DNA from: Plectrocnemia conspersa
Taxonomy: Eukaryota > Arthropoda > Insecta > Trichoptera > Polycentropodidae
Direction of reading: 5' to 3'
Assembly: GCA_009617715.1 (NCBI GenBank)
Contig: VTFK01000431.1
Span: 1 to 64,000, forward strand
DNA: 64,000 nucleotides
Within the stretch, counting starts at the first letter, position 1; each line of letters begins with the position of its first letter. Both the position numbers and the translations under genes were made by a program. The notes under the pieces are model-generated. The model did no database searches. It had not been told where the DNA came from and saw nothing but the letters and a program-made list of their open reading frames with translations. Positions 1-11,700 of the stretch are shown here, piece by piece.

Positions 1-78
1 ATACTATATTACAGATTGAATATAAAACAGGATGATTTATATTGATTGTCAAATACAAAGGCTAGCAAAATATAATGT

Positions 79-955
79 TGTCAATCACTCTTCTCGATCC
101 CGTTCGCCATCAGCTTATTTCTACCATCTCGGTGGTAACATTTTGACTAGAGAAACTTCCATTAAAGATCTCGGAATCACTTTCGAGAGCAAATGGAGGT
201 TCTCTACACATACACGACGTCTGTGATAAATCTTCCAAGATGCTCGGTTTTGTTATGAGGAATGCCTTTCACTTTGACGATCCGTCAGTTATTCGCATCC
301 TCTATGACACCTTAGTTCGTAGCATTCTTGAATCGGGATCTATAATTTGAATCCCCTGAATAGCCAAATATTCCCTTTTAGTGGAAAATTCAAAAAAGGT
401 ATTTAAGATACCTTTACAAAAGGACATTTGGTTATTATCCGTACTTATATCCCAGCGCCTTTCTTTTAGGGGCGTTGGGATATGATTCGCTGAATTCTCG
501 CAGAAAGCTGTATGTCGCTAAGCATTTTTTCAAACTACTAAAAGGTGCTGTCGACAATCCAGCTATTCTCGAGGAATTCCAGTTTTGGGTTCGGAACATT
601 TTCGAGAATCACGATCGAGACCTCTTTTGATGGCAGTTAGGGCTAGGACATCCGCACTTGCCGACTCGCCTATGGCTGTGGCCATACGGCTCCTTAATAC
701 GCTTGCATTACATATTGACCTGTTTAATGTTAGCTACAAGGAGCTGATCCGGTTTGTCTCATTTAATTTTGATATTTTATAATTTTTTGTTATGTTTATT
801 ATTTTTAAGTATTGTTCTATTTATGTATATATACGTTTTTTTTTGTTTTATAAATTTAAAATTTGTTTTCGACCATCGTGGCGCATTGGGGTAACCTGTT
901 AGGCCACGATGGTCTTAATTTAATCTAAAAAATAAAAATAAAAAATCTCTAAATA
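79..955 (+). pseudogene. LINE (Jockey/CR1-type) copy 1, 5'-truncated ORF2 end plus 3' UTR
   Basis: This is the 3' end of a non-LTR retrotransposon. The segment encodes the C-terminal part of ORF2 after the reverse-transcriptase core and is nearly identical to the minus-strand copy at 4985-5870. The shared protein starts around SRSRSPSAYFYHLGGN and ends in SFNFDIL at 782. Compared with that copy there is a 2-bp loss near 203 (TCTCTCTA to TCTCTA), a missing base at about 345 that creates a TGA stop, shorter A-runs near 388-397, and another small indel near 590, so it cannot be translated whole. The 5' edge at about 79-92 is blurred. Truncation at the 5' end is the usual outcome of target-primed reverse transcription. 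The 3' UTR carries the family stem-loop (871-914) and an A-rich tail with AATAAA-like units to about 955. The homology is sure; the exact ends are not. Confidence 0.9.
871..914 (+). other. Conserved LINE 3'-UTR stem-loop (copy 1)
   Basis: A perfect 12-bp stem (GACCATCGTGGC paired with GCCACGATGGTC) encloses a 20-nt loop. It lies 88 nt after the ORF2 stop and just before the A-rich tail. The same structure sits in the same place in the other two family members. By analogy with LINEs such as eel UnaL2, whose 3' stem-loop is recognised by the reverse transcriptase, this is a candidate template-recognition hairpin. Confidence 0.8.
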
Positions 956-3251
956 AAGTGATGTGATGAAAGACTTTCAGATCCAATTAAAAAATATTTT
1001 TTTTAGAATAATTCATTTACTTTGTAATGCAACAGGGGACTTGTATTAAATATAAATAAAGATTTTATTTGGCGCTACCTTGTATTGTGACAAAACTGTA
1101 ACTTGACGAGATTTATCGTAACCATCTGGGTATGTAAATTTTGAATAAATTTAATATTCAACTATGGTTGCGTAAATTTTGAATCAAACTGTAGATATAC
1201 ATTATACACGCGACAGCGTCATTGTCGATGCCGAGCTCATGACTTGCAAATTGGAATGTTCATTAAGGAATTCGGAACGAGAGAATTGATTGTTTGAATT
1301 TCCATTAAGGGCTATCGATAACCTCCTGGTTGGCTTTGTGTAACCGTTCCTATTTTAATAAGAATAAAATTGTGTCGTGGTTTGCAATATGTATGGATTT
1401 TTTTATGTATGTTTTAGTGTACTTTATAAAGAATATCCTGAATACCATTCGAGGAAATAATCCGCTTTCTTGTTCAACGTTGCGTCCGAAAAATTGTGGG
1501 ATGCAATGACGCGAAAATACAATTTTGCTGGTCTGACTGAGAATGTAAATAAAAATGTTCGATTTATGCAGTTGTCGTGAGTGCTGAGTTTTATTTCTTT
1601 ATTCTCCTTTTCAACGTTGAATTTATATGATAAATTAAAAAATATTTTTATTAAAATAAATATTATCAAAAAATAATAACTACATTTATAATTTTCTCAA
1701 AATAAACTTTGTTTTTAATTCAATGCTTCAATACATGCAAAACCGTTTTTAGGGTTCTGACTCGCCCAAGGGATGTAATCGTATTTCCACTATATTAAAT
1801 TTAATTTCATTGGAGAATATTTCTTTTTTATTCAAATGCTGGCATCTATTTCTACAATAAGTAATTCTTATATTATATATATACATATGTATTTCCTTCT
1901 TTCTACCCTCTTTCACTAGAGGCTCTCTTTAAATTATTAACATATAATTATACTCTTATTAAATTATCTTTTTACTAGTACCTTTGTTAGTGGTCATAAT
2001 ATTGCTTATATTAATTAAATATATTTGTTAGTTTTAATATATTTACACGTTTAAGTATAAGTTTAATTAAAACGTGTCTTTTATCATACTGTTGCAGTGC
2101 GTTTTTAATATGTTTAAATATTTTTTTTCATTGTTTCTTTTACACTGACACAGTTGCAATCACTTAATGTTTAATATTCATCAACCTGAGAAATTTATTC
2201 TGAAATCTCTCAAGAATTTTGATATTAGATATGAAGGTCACACCCCAAAGCTTGGCTCCATAAGACTTATATGCTATCATTTTCATTCTGAATTTGGACC
2301 TGCAAAGGTCCCAGATATTTCCTTTAAATCCAAATATGATAGTTCCACTTTAGTATGTGCTTCCTATTTAAGGATACATGAGTCCAAGTATATTTGTTTA
2401 GCGTAAATGTGATATGTTAAGACAAACCCGATGATCTTTGGTATAGGTTTGTGTTAAGTTTAATAATCATAATTTGGAAATATCTTGAGTGATTCTTCAT
2501 ATGTTGCGTAAAAGTAGTCTCCTAATTTTATAGAATAGTCTTGGGTTAAATTAAAAAGCCTGGGTTAAATTTAAAAATACAACTGAGCATTATTTTTTAT
2601 TTTTAAAGTCTTTATTGATATATTTTGCCAATTTAAGCTCTTGTTCTATTGTCGAATGTTTTATTTCTAAAGTCATATTGATTATTTGGGAAGCGATTAA
2701 ATTCTCCTCTCCATTACCTGTTGAATTTTTTTTTAATTTTTTATCACTCTAAAAAGCAATATCGTTTAGTTATTTTGCTGGTTTTAATAAAATTATAATT
2801 TGGGCAACCTTCCATTGGGTTGAAAAGTAGTTTAATATAATTACTGAGTTGAATAGGATCGTCATTATTCTAATGACTTTCACCGGCAATTCACTTTACC
2901 GCTTAATATGTAATATATATAACCATTTTAATTAATTTTAAGTTAATGTGGTATTTATGTAGTATTATATATAAAAGTTTTTTGTGTTTAAGTGGTTTTA
3001 TTATGTTTAGCAAAATTAGTGAAGTAGACATACTATTTTTTTATTTTTCAAAACATTTAAAACAACTGCTTAATAATAATATTTTTACATTATACTGCAC
3101 AGTAACATATCCTAATTAATTATCTGGCGAATAGTTAACTAACGACATTTTTTAAAGGTGATCATATTTTTGTTTTTTTCTGTTTTTCAAAACATGAGTA
3201 GCTGAAGTAGCTTTTTATAGATTGCTAGTTTAATGGTGGCTCCGTAGCGAG
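956..3251. other. AT-rich stretch without recognised genes
   Basis: No gene is recognised here. The open frames are short (81 codons at 1424-1669 on the minus strand, 79 codons at 2167-2406 on the plus strand) and contain no recognisable domain. The only repeat seen is the 39-bp unit at 2508-2546. Confidence 0.5.
2508..2546 (+). repeat. 39-bp dispersed direct repeat, unit 1
   Basis: It matches 4023-4061 at 36 of 39 positions in the same orientation. The sequence starts GTAAAAGTAGTCT and ends TAGTCTTGGGT. The two units lie either side of dispersed-repeat copy A. What element they belong to is unknown. Confidence 0.7.
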
Positions 3252-3752
3252 TGAGTTTTATTAGATTATATTACAATGCGACAGACGATAAATAGCAAGA
3301 TATTTTATCCGAGCGGTGGTGGAGAATCTGGCGCAGGGATTATGTCCGTAGGAGGTCCTCAAAGATCTAGTAGGTAGCGTGGCAACGAGTGTACATCGGA
3401 AGTTGATCCCTTTCTGTTACGTGAGGAGTGTTCGTATGGAGGAGTCCTTCTCGGGATGTAAGCGCCCATGACAGTATGTTGTCCGTGGGCGGCGGGCGTC
3501 TGCTTGTGACTACCTTTTCCTAATCAGTATCCAGTGCTGCAAATCTTGCTGACCAATCGCAATCAAGCAGCGATCATCCATCTAATATATGTACTCGTTT
3601 TTTAGAATAGCGAAATATGAATATGCCTTTAGAAAGCGATATTTGCTTGAACGGGAATCTTGTGGATCCGGTGATTTATTATATCCGTAACCGTTTCGCA
3701 ACAATGAAATATTCTTTTAATGACGGAGAATATTTACAATCTAGGAAAACCT
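3252..3752 (+). repeat. Unclassified dispersed repeat, copy A
   Basis: About 500 bp align with 26174-26588 in the same orientation at roughly 75-80% identity by eye. Shared landmarks are GAGTTTTATTAGATTATATT at the start, TGGCAACGAGTGTACA, GTATGGAGGAGTC, CATGACAGTATGTTGTCC, GCCTTTAGAAAGCGA and GATTTATTATATCCGT near the end. A middle block of copy A (about 3305-3360, containing CCGAGCGGTGGTGGAGAA) is deleted in the second copy but is present on the minus strand at about 38770-38870. It is GC-richer than its surroundings and has no diagnostic terminal repeats. It could be a piece of an LTR, a leader region or a non-autonomous element. A stop-free 43-codon frame at its 3' end is not preserved with coding-like substitutions in copy B, so I do not call a gene. 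Confidence 0.8.
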
Positions 3753-3761
3753 AAAAAAAAT

Positions 3762-3947
3762 ATTTTTTGAATTTTAAAAACTGAAATATTTCACAACAAA
3801 TTTAAAAAAAAAAAGATTTTCTTCAAAAAATTCAGGTTTTTTACAAAAGCTAATAATATCTTTGCAAAAGTTTAGTTACGTTTATAGCTATTCATGCAAT
3901 TTGATTTTTTTTGAATTTTGGAAAATGAATGATTTTACAACAAATTT
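3762..3947 (+). repeat. Local direct repeat of about 42 bp
   Basis: The unit at 3762-3803 and the unit at 3905-3947 share the order TTTTTTGAATTTT, a GAAAATGAA-like block and ACAACAAATTT. They are separated by about 100 bp of A/T-rich sequence. This looks like a small local duplication of low-complexity DNA. Confidence 0.5.
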
Positions 3948-4022
3948 GTTAACGAATTCAAATTTTTAATCGACTAAAAAAATTTTGAAAAAAAAATCAG
4001 TAACGTTTTTAAATAATTTTGT

Positions 4023-4061
4023 GTAAAAGTAGTCTTCTAATTTTATAGAGTAGTCTAGGGT
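4023..4061 (+). repeat. 39-bp dispersed direct repeat, unit 2
   Basis: Second unit of the repeat at 2508-2546, with three substitutions. It is followed by unrelated sequence, so similarity stops sharply at both ends. Confidence 0.7.
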
Positions 4062-4984
4062 GCCACAAAAATATGGTGCCACTAAAATATATTTATTTGC
4101 ACGTGTATCGTACCTAAAATCCATTTGTTTTAATGACTTGTTGAACGGATATTGTACAAGCTGCAATACGACTATTGGGTGGCTGCCCCAATTTATTACG
4201 TTTGTGCTAAATAATTTTGAATCACGTATGCCACATTAACAGTATGTGGAACGTAAGAGTTAAATTTATATTGATCACCGTTTCCATTTTTTTGATTAAA
4301 TAAATCACTGTAATATCGGATAAAGCCGTTATTTCAATTCGAACCGAATCGTCGAAATTAACTTGTTGAATCGTAAGCGCTCAACCCCTACACATAAACG
4401 TTAAACTTTATCCAATTTTATATACTCGCAGCAGGCACGTAATATTTCATACGTTTTTTTGTATCAAATAAAAACCGCGACACACGCTCGTAATTTAGGG
4501 TTAAGGCAGAGGCGACATAGCTGAAAGTATTTCTTCACGCGTCTACGAAACTGTGGAATGTGTATGTGTATTATTATTATTTTTACCAGTCAAGGTGTCA
4601 GACATTATGTCAGGCATCCGACCTCCTTCCCCTGTGTAGCAGGTATGTATGTATGTATGTACACTGCTCATATAGGTAACAAAAGAGAAGGAAAACAATG
4701 GGCCATTCTTATCCAGGGCATACGCTAATTGTTGCTACAGAGCGCCCGTATTAGATTACGGAAGATTTTGTTTGTTCCTAATCAACAAAAGACGCTAATT
4801 TATTGTATATATACACACACATACAGCAGAAAGCGGGCGATGTGGTGAGCGCTTCAAATGATAACATTTCTATTTGGATGAAAATACGGTTAATCTGAGT
4901 TTAATATATTGTTTTTGTTTGAATGGATGAATCTGATCATATTAAAAACACCCACATATTGTTAAAAAATTTAAATTTTTTAAT
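4062..4984. other. Non-genic stretch with a TATG microsatellite
   Basis: No gene is recognised. A short (TATG)n run lies at 4642-4660, just after a C/T-rich block. The sequence next to the LINE tail (about 4960-4990) is very A/T-rich, so the exact LINE 3' boundary and target-site duplication cannot be fixed. Confidence 0.5.
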
Positions 4985-5028
4985 TTTTTTTAAATTACTT
5001 TACTTATTTATTTTAGATTAAAAATTAA

Positions 5029-5072
5029 GACCATCGTGGCCTAACAGGTTACCCCAATGCGCCACGATGGTC
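5029..5072 (-). other. Conserved LINE 3'-UTR stem-loop (copy 2)
   Basis: Identical in sequence to the hairpin at 871-914: a perfect 12-bp stem and a 20-nt loop. It lies 90 nt after the ORF2 stop in the element's sense direction. Confidence 0.8.
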
Positions 5073-5162
5073 GAAAACAAATTTTAAATTTATAAAACAT
5101 AAAAAAAAAAAATATATATATAAATAAATATAAAATAATATAAATATAAATAAATATAAAAA

Positions 5163-7999
5163 TTATAAAATATTAAAATTAAATGAAATAAACCGGATCA
5201 GCTCCTCGTAGCTGACATTAAATAGGTCAATATGTAATGCCAGCGTATTAAGGAGCCGGATGGCCACAGCCATAGGCGAGTCGGCAAGTGCGGATGTCCT
5301 AGCCCTAACGGTCATCAAAAGAGGTCTCGATCGTGATTCTCGAAAATGTTCAGGAACCCAAAACTGGAATTCCTCGAGAATAGCTGGATTGTCGACAGCA
5401 CCTTTTAGTAATTTAAAAAAATGCTTAGCGATATACAGCTTTCTGCGAGAACTCAGCGAATCATATCCCAACGCTCCTAAAAGAAAGGCGCTGGGATATA
5501 AGTACGGATAATAACCAAATGTCCTTTTGTAAAGGTATCTTAAATACCTTTTTTTGAATTTTTTTTCCACTAAAAGGGAATATTTGGCTATTCGGGGATT
5601 CCAAATTATAGATCCCGATTCAAGAATGCTACGAACTAAGGTGTCATAGAGGATGCGAATAACTGACGGATCGTCAAAGTGAAAGGCATTCCTCATAACA
5701 AAGCCGAGCATCTTGGAAGATTTATCACAGACGTCGTGTATGTGTAGAGAGAACCTCCATTTGCTCTCGAAAGTGATTCCGAGATCTTTAATGGAAGTTT
5801 CTCTAGTCAAAATGTTACCACCGAGATGGTAGAAATAAGCTGATGGCGAACGGGATCGAAAAAAATGACACAGTATGGCACTTTCCGACACTAAAGGGCA
5901 GACGGTTAACGGAAGCCCATCTCCACAGAGAGTCTAAATCACTTTGTAGAGAGAAGGAGTCCGCAACAGATCGAATGCATTTATATAATTTTAAATCATC
6001 TGCGTACAGAAGAAAACTTGAATGTTTAATTGCAGTATTTATGTCATTAATAAATAACACAAAAAAAGCAGAGGTCCCAGATTGGATCCTTGAGGAACCC
6101 CCGAAGGGGTAAAATATTCCTTTGACAATCGGCCACCATACGTTACAAACTGTCTACGATTGCTCAAATAACTTGAAAATAACCGAGTTAAATTATCTGA
6201 GCAACCGAGGTTCGACAATTTTTTTAATAATAACGTATGACAAACTTTGTCAAAGGCTTTCTCAAAATCTGTATACACGACGTCTACTTGAATTCCGGCA
6301 TCGAGAGAAGTTGTCACCGTTTTGGTGAACGACAGAAGATTAGTAACAGTGGAACGGGCAGGACGAAACCCGTGCTGTTGGTCTAATAAAACTTGCTGAA
6401 AGTGATTGTAAAGATATTTATGAATAATTATTTCAAATAATTTAGCAGGAGCTGACAACACTGCTACTGGTCTATAATTCTTTATATATAATTTGTCACC
6501 CTTTTTTTATGAATAGGGGTGACTTTTGTGCATTTCCATAAATCAGGAAATGATGATGTTTTGAGAATCAGATCATAAATACATTTTAGAGGAGCAGCGA
6601 GACTTACTTCGCAACCCTTCAAAATAAAATCGGGAATTAAATCAGGTCCAGAAGAACGCCCTGTCTTTAATTTATTAAATCCGTATTTAAGATCTGAGTG
6701 CTCAGTTTCTCTGATGGTCAGTACTGAAGACCAAGAACATGAAGAAGGAAGCGACTGAGCAGAAGGCGAAAAATATTCCTCGAAAACAGAACGAAAATAT
6801 TGCGCAAAACCGTCAGCAATATTTTGTGAACCGTCCAATGTTTTATCGTCGAGGTTCATCACTTTCAACGTAGACTGAGTAGCGCGTTTAGTGCTAATGA
6901 ATTTCCAGAACGCTTTGGGATCATTAATTATTTGTTTTTGGCAATTTTTGTAATGATTGCGATGACAGGAAATTATCAAACACTTAACGCGTGCTCTTAA
7001 TGAACGAAATTCCTCGAGAGCAGATGGATGTCCCGATCTCTTCCATAACTTATGAAAGGCGTGCTTTCTTTTTAGCAATGAGATGATCTCATGAGAAAAC
7101 CATCTAGGATATGACACGTTAAGCACTCGAGGGCGCTTTCGAATAAAGAGCTGGTCGAATGCACAATAAAGAACCTCATAGAAGGCCGCCAGGGAAGATT
7201 CAACATCAACGCACCCGCCAACTCGGCTCCAGTCCATACCTAAAAGTAAATTATTTAATAAACCAAAATCTACACAATTTCCAAACGACCATCCGAGATC
7301 ATTCCGATCGCTCACGCATTCCAACTCATTCGTAGTTATGCCATTTTTATTTATATTTAATTTTATCATTAGCGCCGGGTGATAATTATCTTCCGACACC
7401 AATACGAATTCGCTCTTAATTACTATGCAATTATTTACATTTGTATAAATTAGATCTAATTTGTCACCAAAATTATTATTGACACAATTTATTTGATTTA
7501 AATTAAAAATATTACTTATTAAACTTATGTCAATATTGGCACTAATGTTCGTAGGTAAATTAAAATCACCCAAGATGATACATTTTTTTTCTTCAAAAAA
7601 ATATTCAGATTCCGACTGAATCTTACGAAAAAAATGCAGCAGTAACGTCTTTTAATTGATTTGGCGGAAAATATAACACGCATATAACGATTGAAGCTCG
7701 TTTCGTCTCGACGAGGATCCAGAGATGTTCTCCGTCAGCTTCGAGATGCGCAAGCCTTCGCGCATGAATTGAATCTCTGCGGACAGCTAAGAGCACACCT
7801 CCGCCTCTGCTGCATCGATCTCTTCTAAACACGGTGTAACGATCGTCGAAGAGCTCAGCGTTCAGCACGGAATCAGTCAGCCACGTTTCCGTTATAGCGA
7901 TGATGTCATGCTCCTGTGCGTAGATAGCGGAAAGAAAGTCGACGGTCTTGGAATTTAATCCCCTTTACGTTTTGATAAAAAAATCGAAAGGGGATCCAT
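5163..7999 (-). pseudogene. LINE ORF2: APE endonuclease plus reverse transcriptase, frameshifted
   Basis: The likely start is the ATG at 7999 (MDPLSIF, then a YQNV motif after a one-base correction). Readable order: endonuclease N-terminus with ITETWL and SRGGGVLLAV (7623-7950), GDFNLP at about 7570, a linker with YPRWFSHEI and DPKAFWKFI, reverse transcriptase with YTDFEKAFDKV (motif A) and GVPQGSNLGPLLF (motif B) at 6039-6461, YADDLKLY (catalytic motif C) at about 5990, and a C-terminal domain with YYPYLYPSAFLLGALGY ending at 5163. The total would be about 945 codons, normal for this group. The frame breaks at six homopolymer runs: 7977-7983, 7960-7966, 7628-7634, 6502-6508, 6061-6067 and 5859-5865. 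I see no clear nonsense codon outside those shifts. The protein would nick DNA and prime reverse transcription at the target. It is either a very young pseudogene or intact with consensus errors. Confidence 0.92.
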
Positions 8000-8009
8000 C
8001 GAACTCTTC

Positions 8010-8684
8010 CTAGGAAGGTTTAACGCCTTTCCGAAATCTCCATTCTTTAAATGAGCATCCAGATGGCCATAACTCTGGACACATAACCTCATTTAGTTTG
8101 GCATCAGGAACTGCAATTTTGAATGATGCATAACTTGTGCCCTTTGTAATGATTTTCGAGACCGACACATCACATGATTTTAGTTTTTCTTTTAGATATA
8201 CCATAATTGCATCCGCGGTTGTATCCCGGTGCAAGTAGAGCACGTGTAGATGTCTCATTTTTAAAGCTGCTTTTATTAACCCATCCTGCTGTCCAGACCC
8301 GCGAAGAAGCTGATTGCGCGCTTGTTTATTCTTCTTCCTGACTTCGGTCCAGGCAAATGGCGAGACATCGGGCACAGGCGTTGGGGTTTTCTCTGCAACC
8401 GAAGGAGCTGACGCGTGTCGTCGACGAGTCGGTGAGACTGCGGGTTGAATTGGTGACGACGAAATTGAGCCTATCACCATCTCATTGCTTGGCCTAGAGT
8501 CCATGGATTTTGCGATTATTTTTTTATTTTTTCTTCTCTTTGTGAGCTGTTGCTGCTGGGTCGCAGCTTGAATTTTTAGCAGACTTTTTAGTTGCGCAAT
8601 TAGAGATTGCTGTTCCGCAATCAACTTCGCTTGTGCAGCGAATTTTGCGTCCATTTTTTCAACAATAATATTAATTATGTCCAT
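8010..8684 (-). CDS. LINE ORF1 protein (gag-like, nucleic-acid binding)
   Basis: An intact 224-residue open frame. The ATG at 8684 is chosen because it is the first in frame and is followed by a good coiled-coil start. Residues about 1-45 are rich in Q, L, A and I with heptad-like spacing (KMDAKFAAQAKLIAEQQSL), consistent with a trimerising coiled coil. Residues about 45-60 are a basic block (TKRRKNKKII). A Ser/Pro/Thr-rich linker with another basic run (PTRRRHASAP) follows, then a C-terminal domain with RHLHVLYLHRDTTADAIMVY, like the esterase-like or RRM-like folds reported in insect CR1/Jockey ORF1s. I see no CCHC zinc knuckles, which many Jockey gag proteins have. Its expected role is to bind LINE RNA in the ribonucleoprotein particle. 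ORF2 begins 11 nt downstream. Confidence 0.85.
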   Translation of the reverse strand: MDIINIIVEKMDAKFAAQAKLIAEQQSLIAQLKSLLKIQAATQQQQLTKRRKNKKIIAKSMDSRPSNEMVIGSISSSPIQPAVSPTRRRHASAPSVAEKTPTPVPDVSPFAWTEVRKKNKQARNQLLRGSGQQDGLIKAALKMRHLHVLYLHRDTTADAIMVYLKEKLKSCDVSVSKIITKGTSYASFKIAVPDAKLNEVMCPELWPSGCSFKEWRFRKGVKPS

Positions 8685-8757
8685 TACTGGAGCTAATGTA
8701 AGTAGACGTCCGATAATGACGAGCGATCATACATATTTAAGACTCGGTGTACCAGAA

Positions 8758-11700
8758 AGTAAAATTTAAGTTAGCTTCAATTAATTAAGAAAGAGTGATT
8801 CTTTCTAAAATTTACAATTCTGCATTTATTTGATTATTGTATTTAGTAGAATCTTAGTAGTACAGTAGTGCAATTATAAGGCGTTTAACAATAAGCAGCT
8901 CTAATTATATAATTGATTAACTGAAATAAATTGAACATTGAATAAAATATAAATTTGATTTTAACATAAAAATAGGTCTAAGATTCTAAATACTTTTCTA
9001 AATCTTGTTTTAATATTTTTTATAATGAATAAAAATTAATGATTAGTCTCAAAAAATATGATTCAATGACATGTATATATCAGTTTTATTTAATGACTAA
9101 TATTGGGTTCAGTAAAAACTAAAGTAAGACTAGTTAAAATAATTTGCAAATATTACTTTTTTATATTTACAACCCATGGAAAATAGATTTTATTTTTATT
9201 ATTTAATTTAAGTAAAAAATAATAATTATTTAATAAATATTTATTAAATGAATAATATTTTTATTAACAAAATTCACTAATCGATTAGGACGCGTGTTTT
9301 ATTTTATAAAAATATACAGTATAATATTTAAATCAATATATACCAAAAATATTAATTTTATAATATAAAAATAAGGAAAATATTAAACTAGTTTCTTAAC
9401 AATTTTAAATAACCTTTAAAGCTTTAAATTTTTTTATTGTTACATAGCTTGCCTTTTATTAATCTTCGATAGTAATTTGTGAGCTTGAGAAAAGCAATAA
9501 AACTTTAATTTGAAATAATCGAACGTAATCAATATTATAATAATTGCTACTTCATGTCTTGGATTTTATATGCGATTATTTAAAGAGTGCAAAAAAAATA
9601 AAAAATACTATTTTTATCCTTTATTTATTAATACATATAGTTATATACGCCACGTATATTCAATATAAAACCACAAGTTTTTTTCTTTAGAAGATAACTA
9701 ACTTGGCTGAATTTCAAGATCAAAAGATTTTCTTTTATACGGATCCACTCCAGTGTCCGTAACTCCATGACAAATTGTCGGCATTTGAAAAATGTGTAAG
9801 TCACCACTGGCATGTCTAAAATTCTTCTTCCGTCCTATTTCTTTGCAATGTGTAATATAATATTCTCTGGGATTCTTTCCAAAAGTTTTCGTCCTTAATG
9901 AAATTTGCCATTAAATAATATTCTTTTGGATTGTTTTTTTTTTAAATTGTTTTACACAGTTTACTTTACCGACAAGCCTTAGTTGTCCCCATGTTTATAT
10001 ACAATTTATTTACGAGACACGAAAAAATGTATAAAACGGAACGAGCTTATGAAAAATAAAATAAGCTCTTCCGGTTCGTGTCCATTTTAAAAATTAAGCT
10101 GTGAAATATTCTGCGTTTTACGACCGAAAATCCGCGTTTTATATGGGAGAAACCGCACAAACTTTTGAAATGTGGTTTTTGTGCATAGGAGGATTACTGT
10201 GACGCTCTAGATTTATAACTGTATTTCTTCTACGAAAATGTCTACGTGTACAAGTATGTTTTATACATACGCATGCACCATATAGAAGCGTTGTGATGGC
10301 ATCGTTTTACGGGCGTTAGTTTTCATTGCCAGTTTATGCCGAAGACGTGAAGCGGGAACCGTCTATAAAATATACCAGTAAAGTATGTCTATAAATTAAT
10401 AATAAAATAAAAACATACTATAATATATTTTTATTATAAACTTTGACTTTTCCTGACTTTGTATGAATACGTATTTTATATTTGACTTTATAACAATAAA
10501 TATAATCCACATACACATTTTAACGATTAGGTAGTATAAAACATAACTTTTTTCAAACGTAATTAAAAATAGTTGCGTATTGTATTGATAAACTAGAACA
10601 GTATGGAATCTAAACTAAAAGGTTGGTATTTCTGTATTTGACTTAAGTTTAATCCATTTATTACGCGAGCATTTAAGATGTGTTAGACGCATTGTCAAGC
10701 TTGTTCCATTGCAGAATTTCCTTAATGACATAACATTCCGTATTACTATGATTACATAATATAATGTTAATTATACGTTTTTTAGAATATTCTTAATTAA
10801 TAACCATTGAATGTTTTATTTTATATTTCGATCTATATATTATAATATTGATTTTATAGCAGAAAAATAAATTTAATATATAAAACAAAGTTTATTATAC
10901 GTTAATATAAAAAAGGTAGGTCTTAAGGATCTGAATAATAAAATTACATAACTTTTAACTGCTCCTTCGAGTTTGTTAAGTATATTTTCTTAAGACAGAT
11001 TTGCCATTTAAAATTGAAGCCGTTCAAATACCTTATAATTAATTCTAACGCTCAACAAATTAATTAATACCGTCTTGTGTTTACTCTAAATTAGTGACTT
11101 ACTAGCAAATTAATCGTTAAGCACACTCTAGGAATAACCGCAACATCAATCTGGATAATCCAGACACAATTTTGAGAGTTTTGGTGAAACCTGTTACGCT
11201 TAGTTCGAACGTTAACGCTTTTATGTGTGTTTTCCCCTTCCAAATGTATTGATATTTAAGTTTAATGACGCGTTACGAAAATTTGCACCTCAAAGTAAAA
11301 CTGCCTACCATAAAGATTAAGGGTTTTCCGATCCAAGGGCGCACGAGTGCCGAATTATTCATGCGAATCTTCGTCACTTTCGTATTCAGCTCCTACGAAT
11401 CTGATGATAAATCAGGCAAAAGATTTATTGTTTTTTATTCTGCTTCTCGCTCACCGTGTTAATTCAAAAGCCTTGGAAATTTTGATATATTACCTTGAAC
11501 CACAGAAAATCCCCCTGGCAGACATTTCAGACAATAGATAAATAGCCTTTCGAAATTCGTTAACATAATTAGCTGCCGAGATCCGACGCCGAAAATGAGA
11601 TCGGAACACTCAGGAAGATTAACACTGTCTACCGACAAAAATCAAACACTATTTTTTGATAACGAGGATTGACATTTTATTTATGTTATATTTATCATCT

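Larger units (their letters stand above)
4985..8757 (-). mobile_element. LINE (Jockey/CR1-type) copy 2, nearly full length
   Basis: A non-LTR retrotransposon on the minus strand. In the element's own direction it has about 70 nt of 5' UTR (8757-8685), ORF1 (8684-8010), ORF2 (7999-5163), a 90-nt spacer, the stem-loop at 5072-5029 and an A-rich tail. The ORF2 start lies 11 nt after the ORF1 stop, the compact spacing of a bicistronic LINE. The total of about 3.7 kb suits an element of this group. The protein signatures (APE-type endonuclease, FEKAFDKV, GVPQGS, YADD) place it in the Jockey/CR1 supergroup; I cannot give the clade. It supplies the reference for the truncated copies at 79-955 and 15244-16520. 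The 5' end is an estimate from where the GC-richer sequence stops. Confidence 0.93.

Noticed and set aside
3620..3752. A 43-codon frame at the 3' end of repeat copy A that looks protein-like (for example VIYYIRNRFAT)
   Set aside because: In copy B the same frame differs mostly by amino-acid-changing substitutions and the upstream part is shifted, so there is no sign of coding selection.
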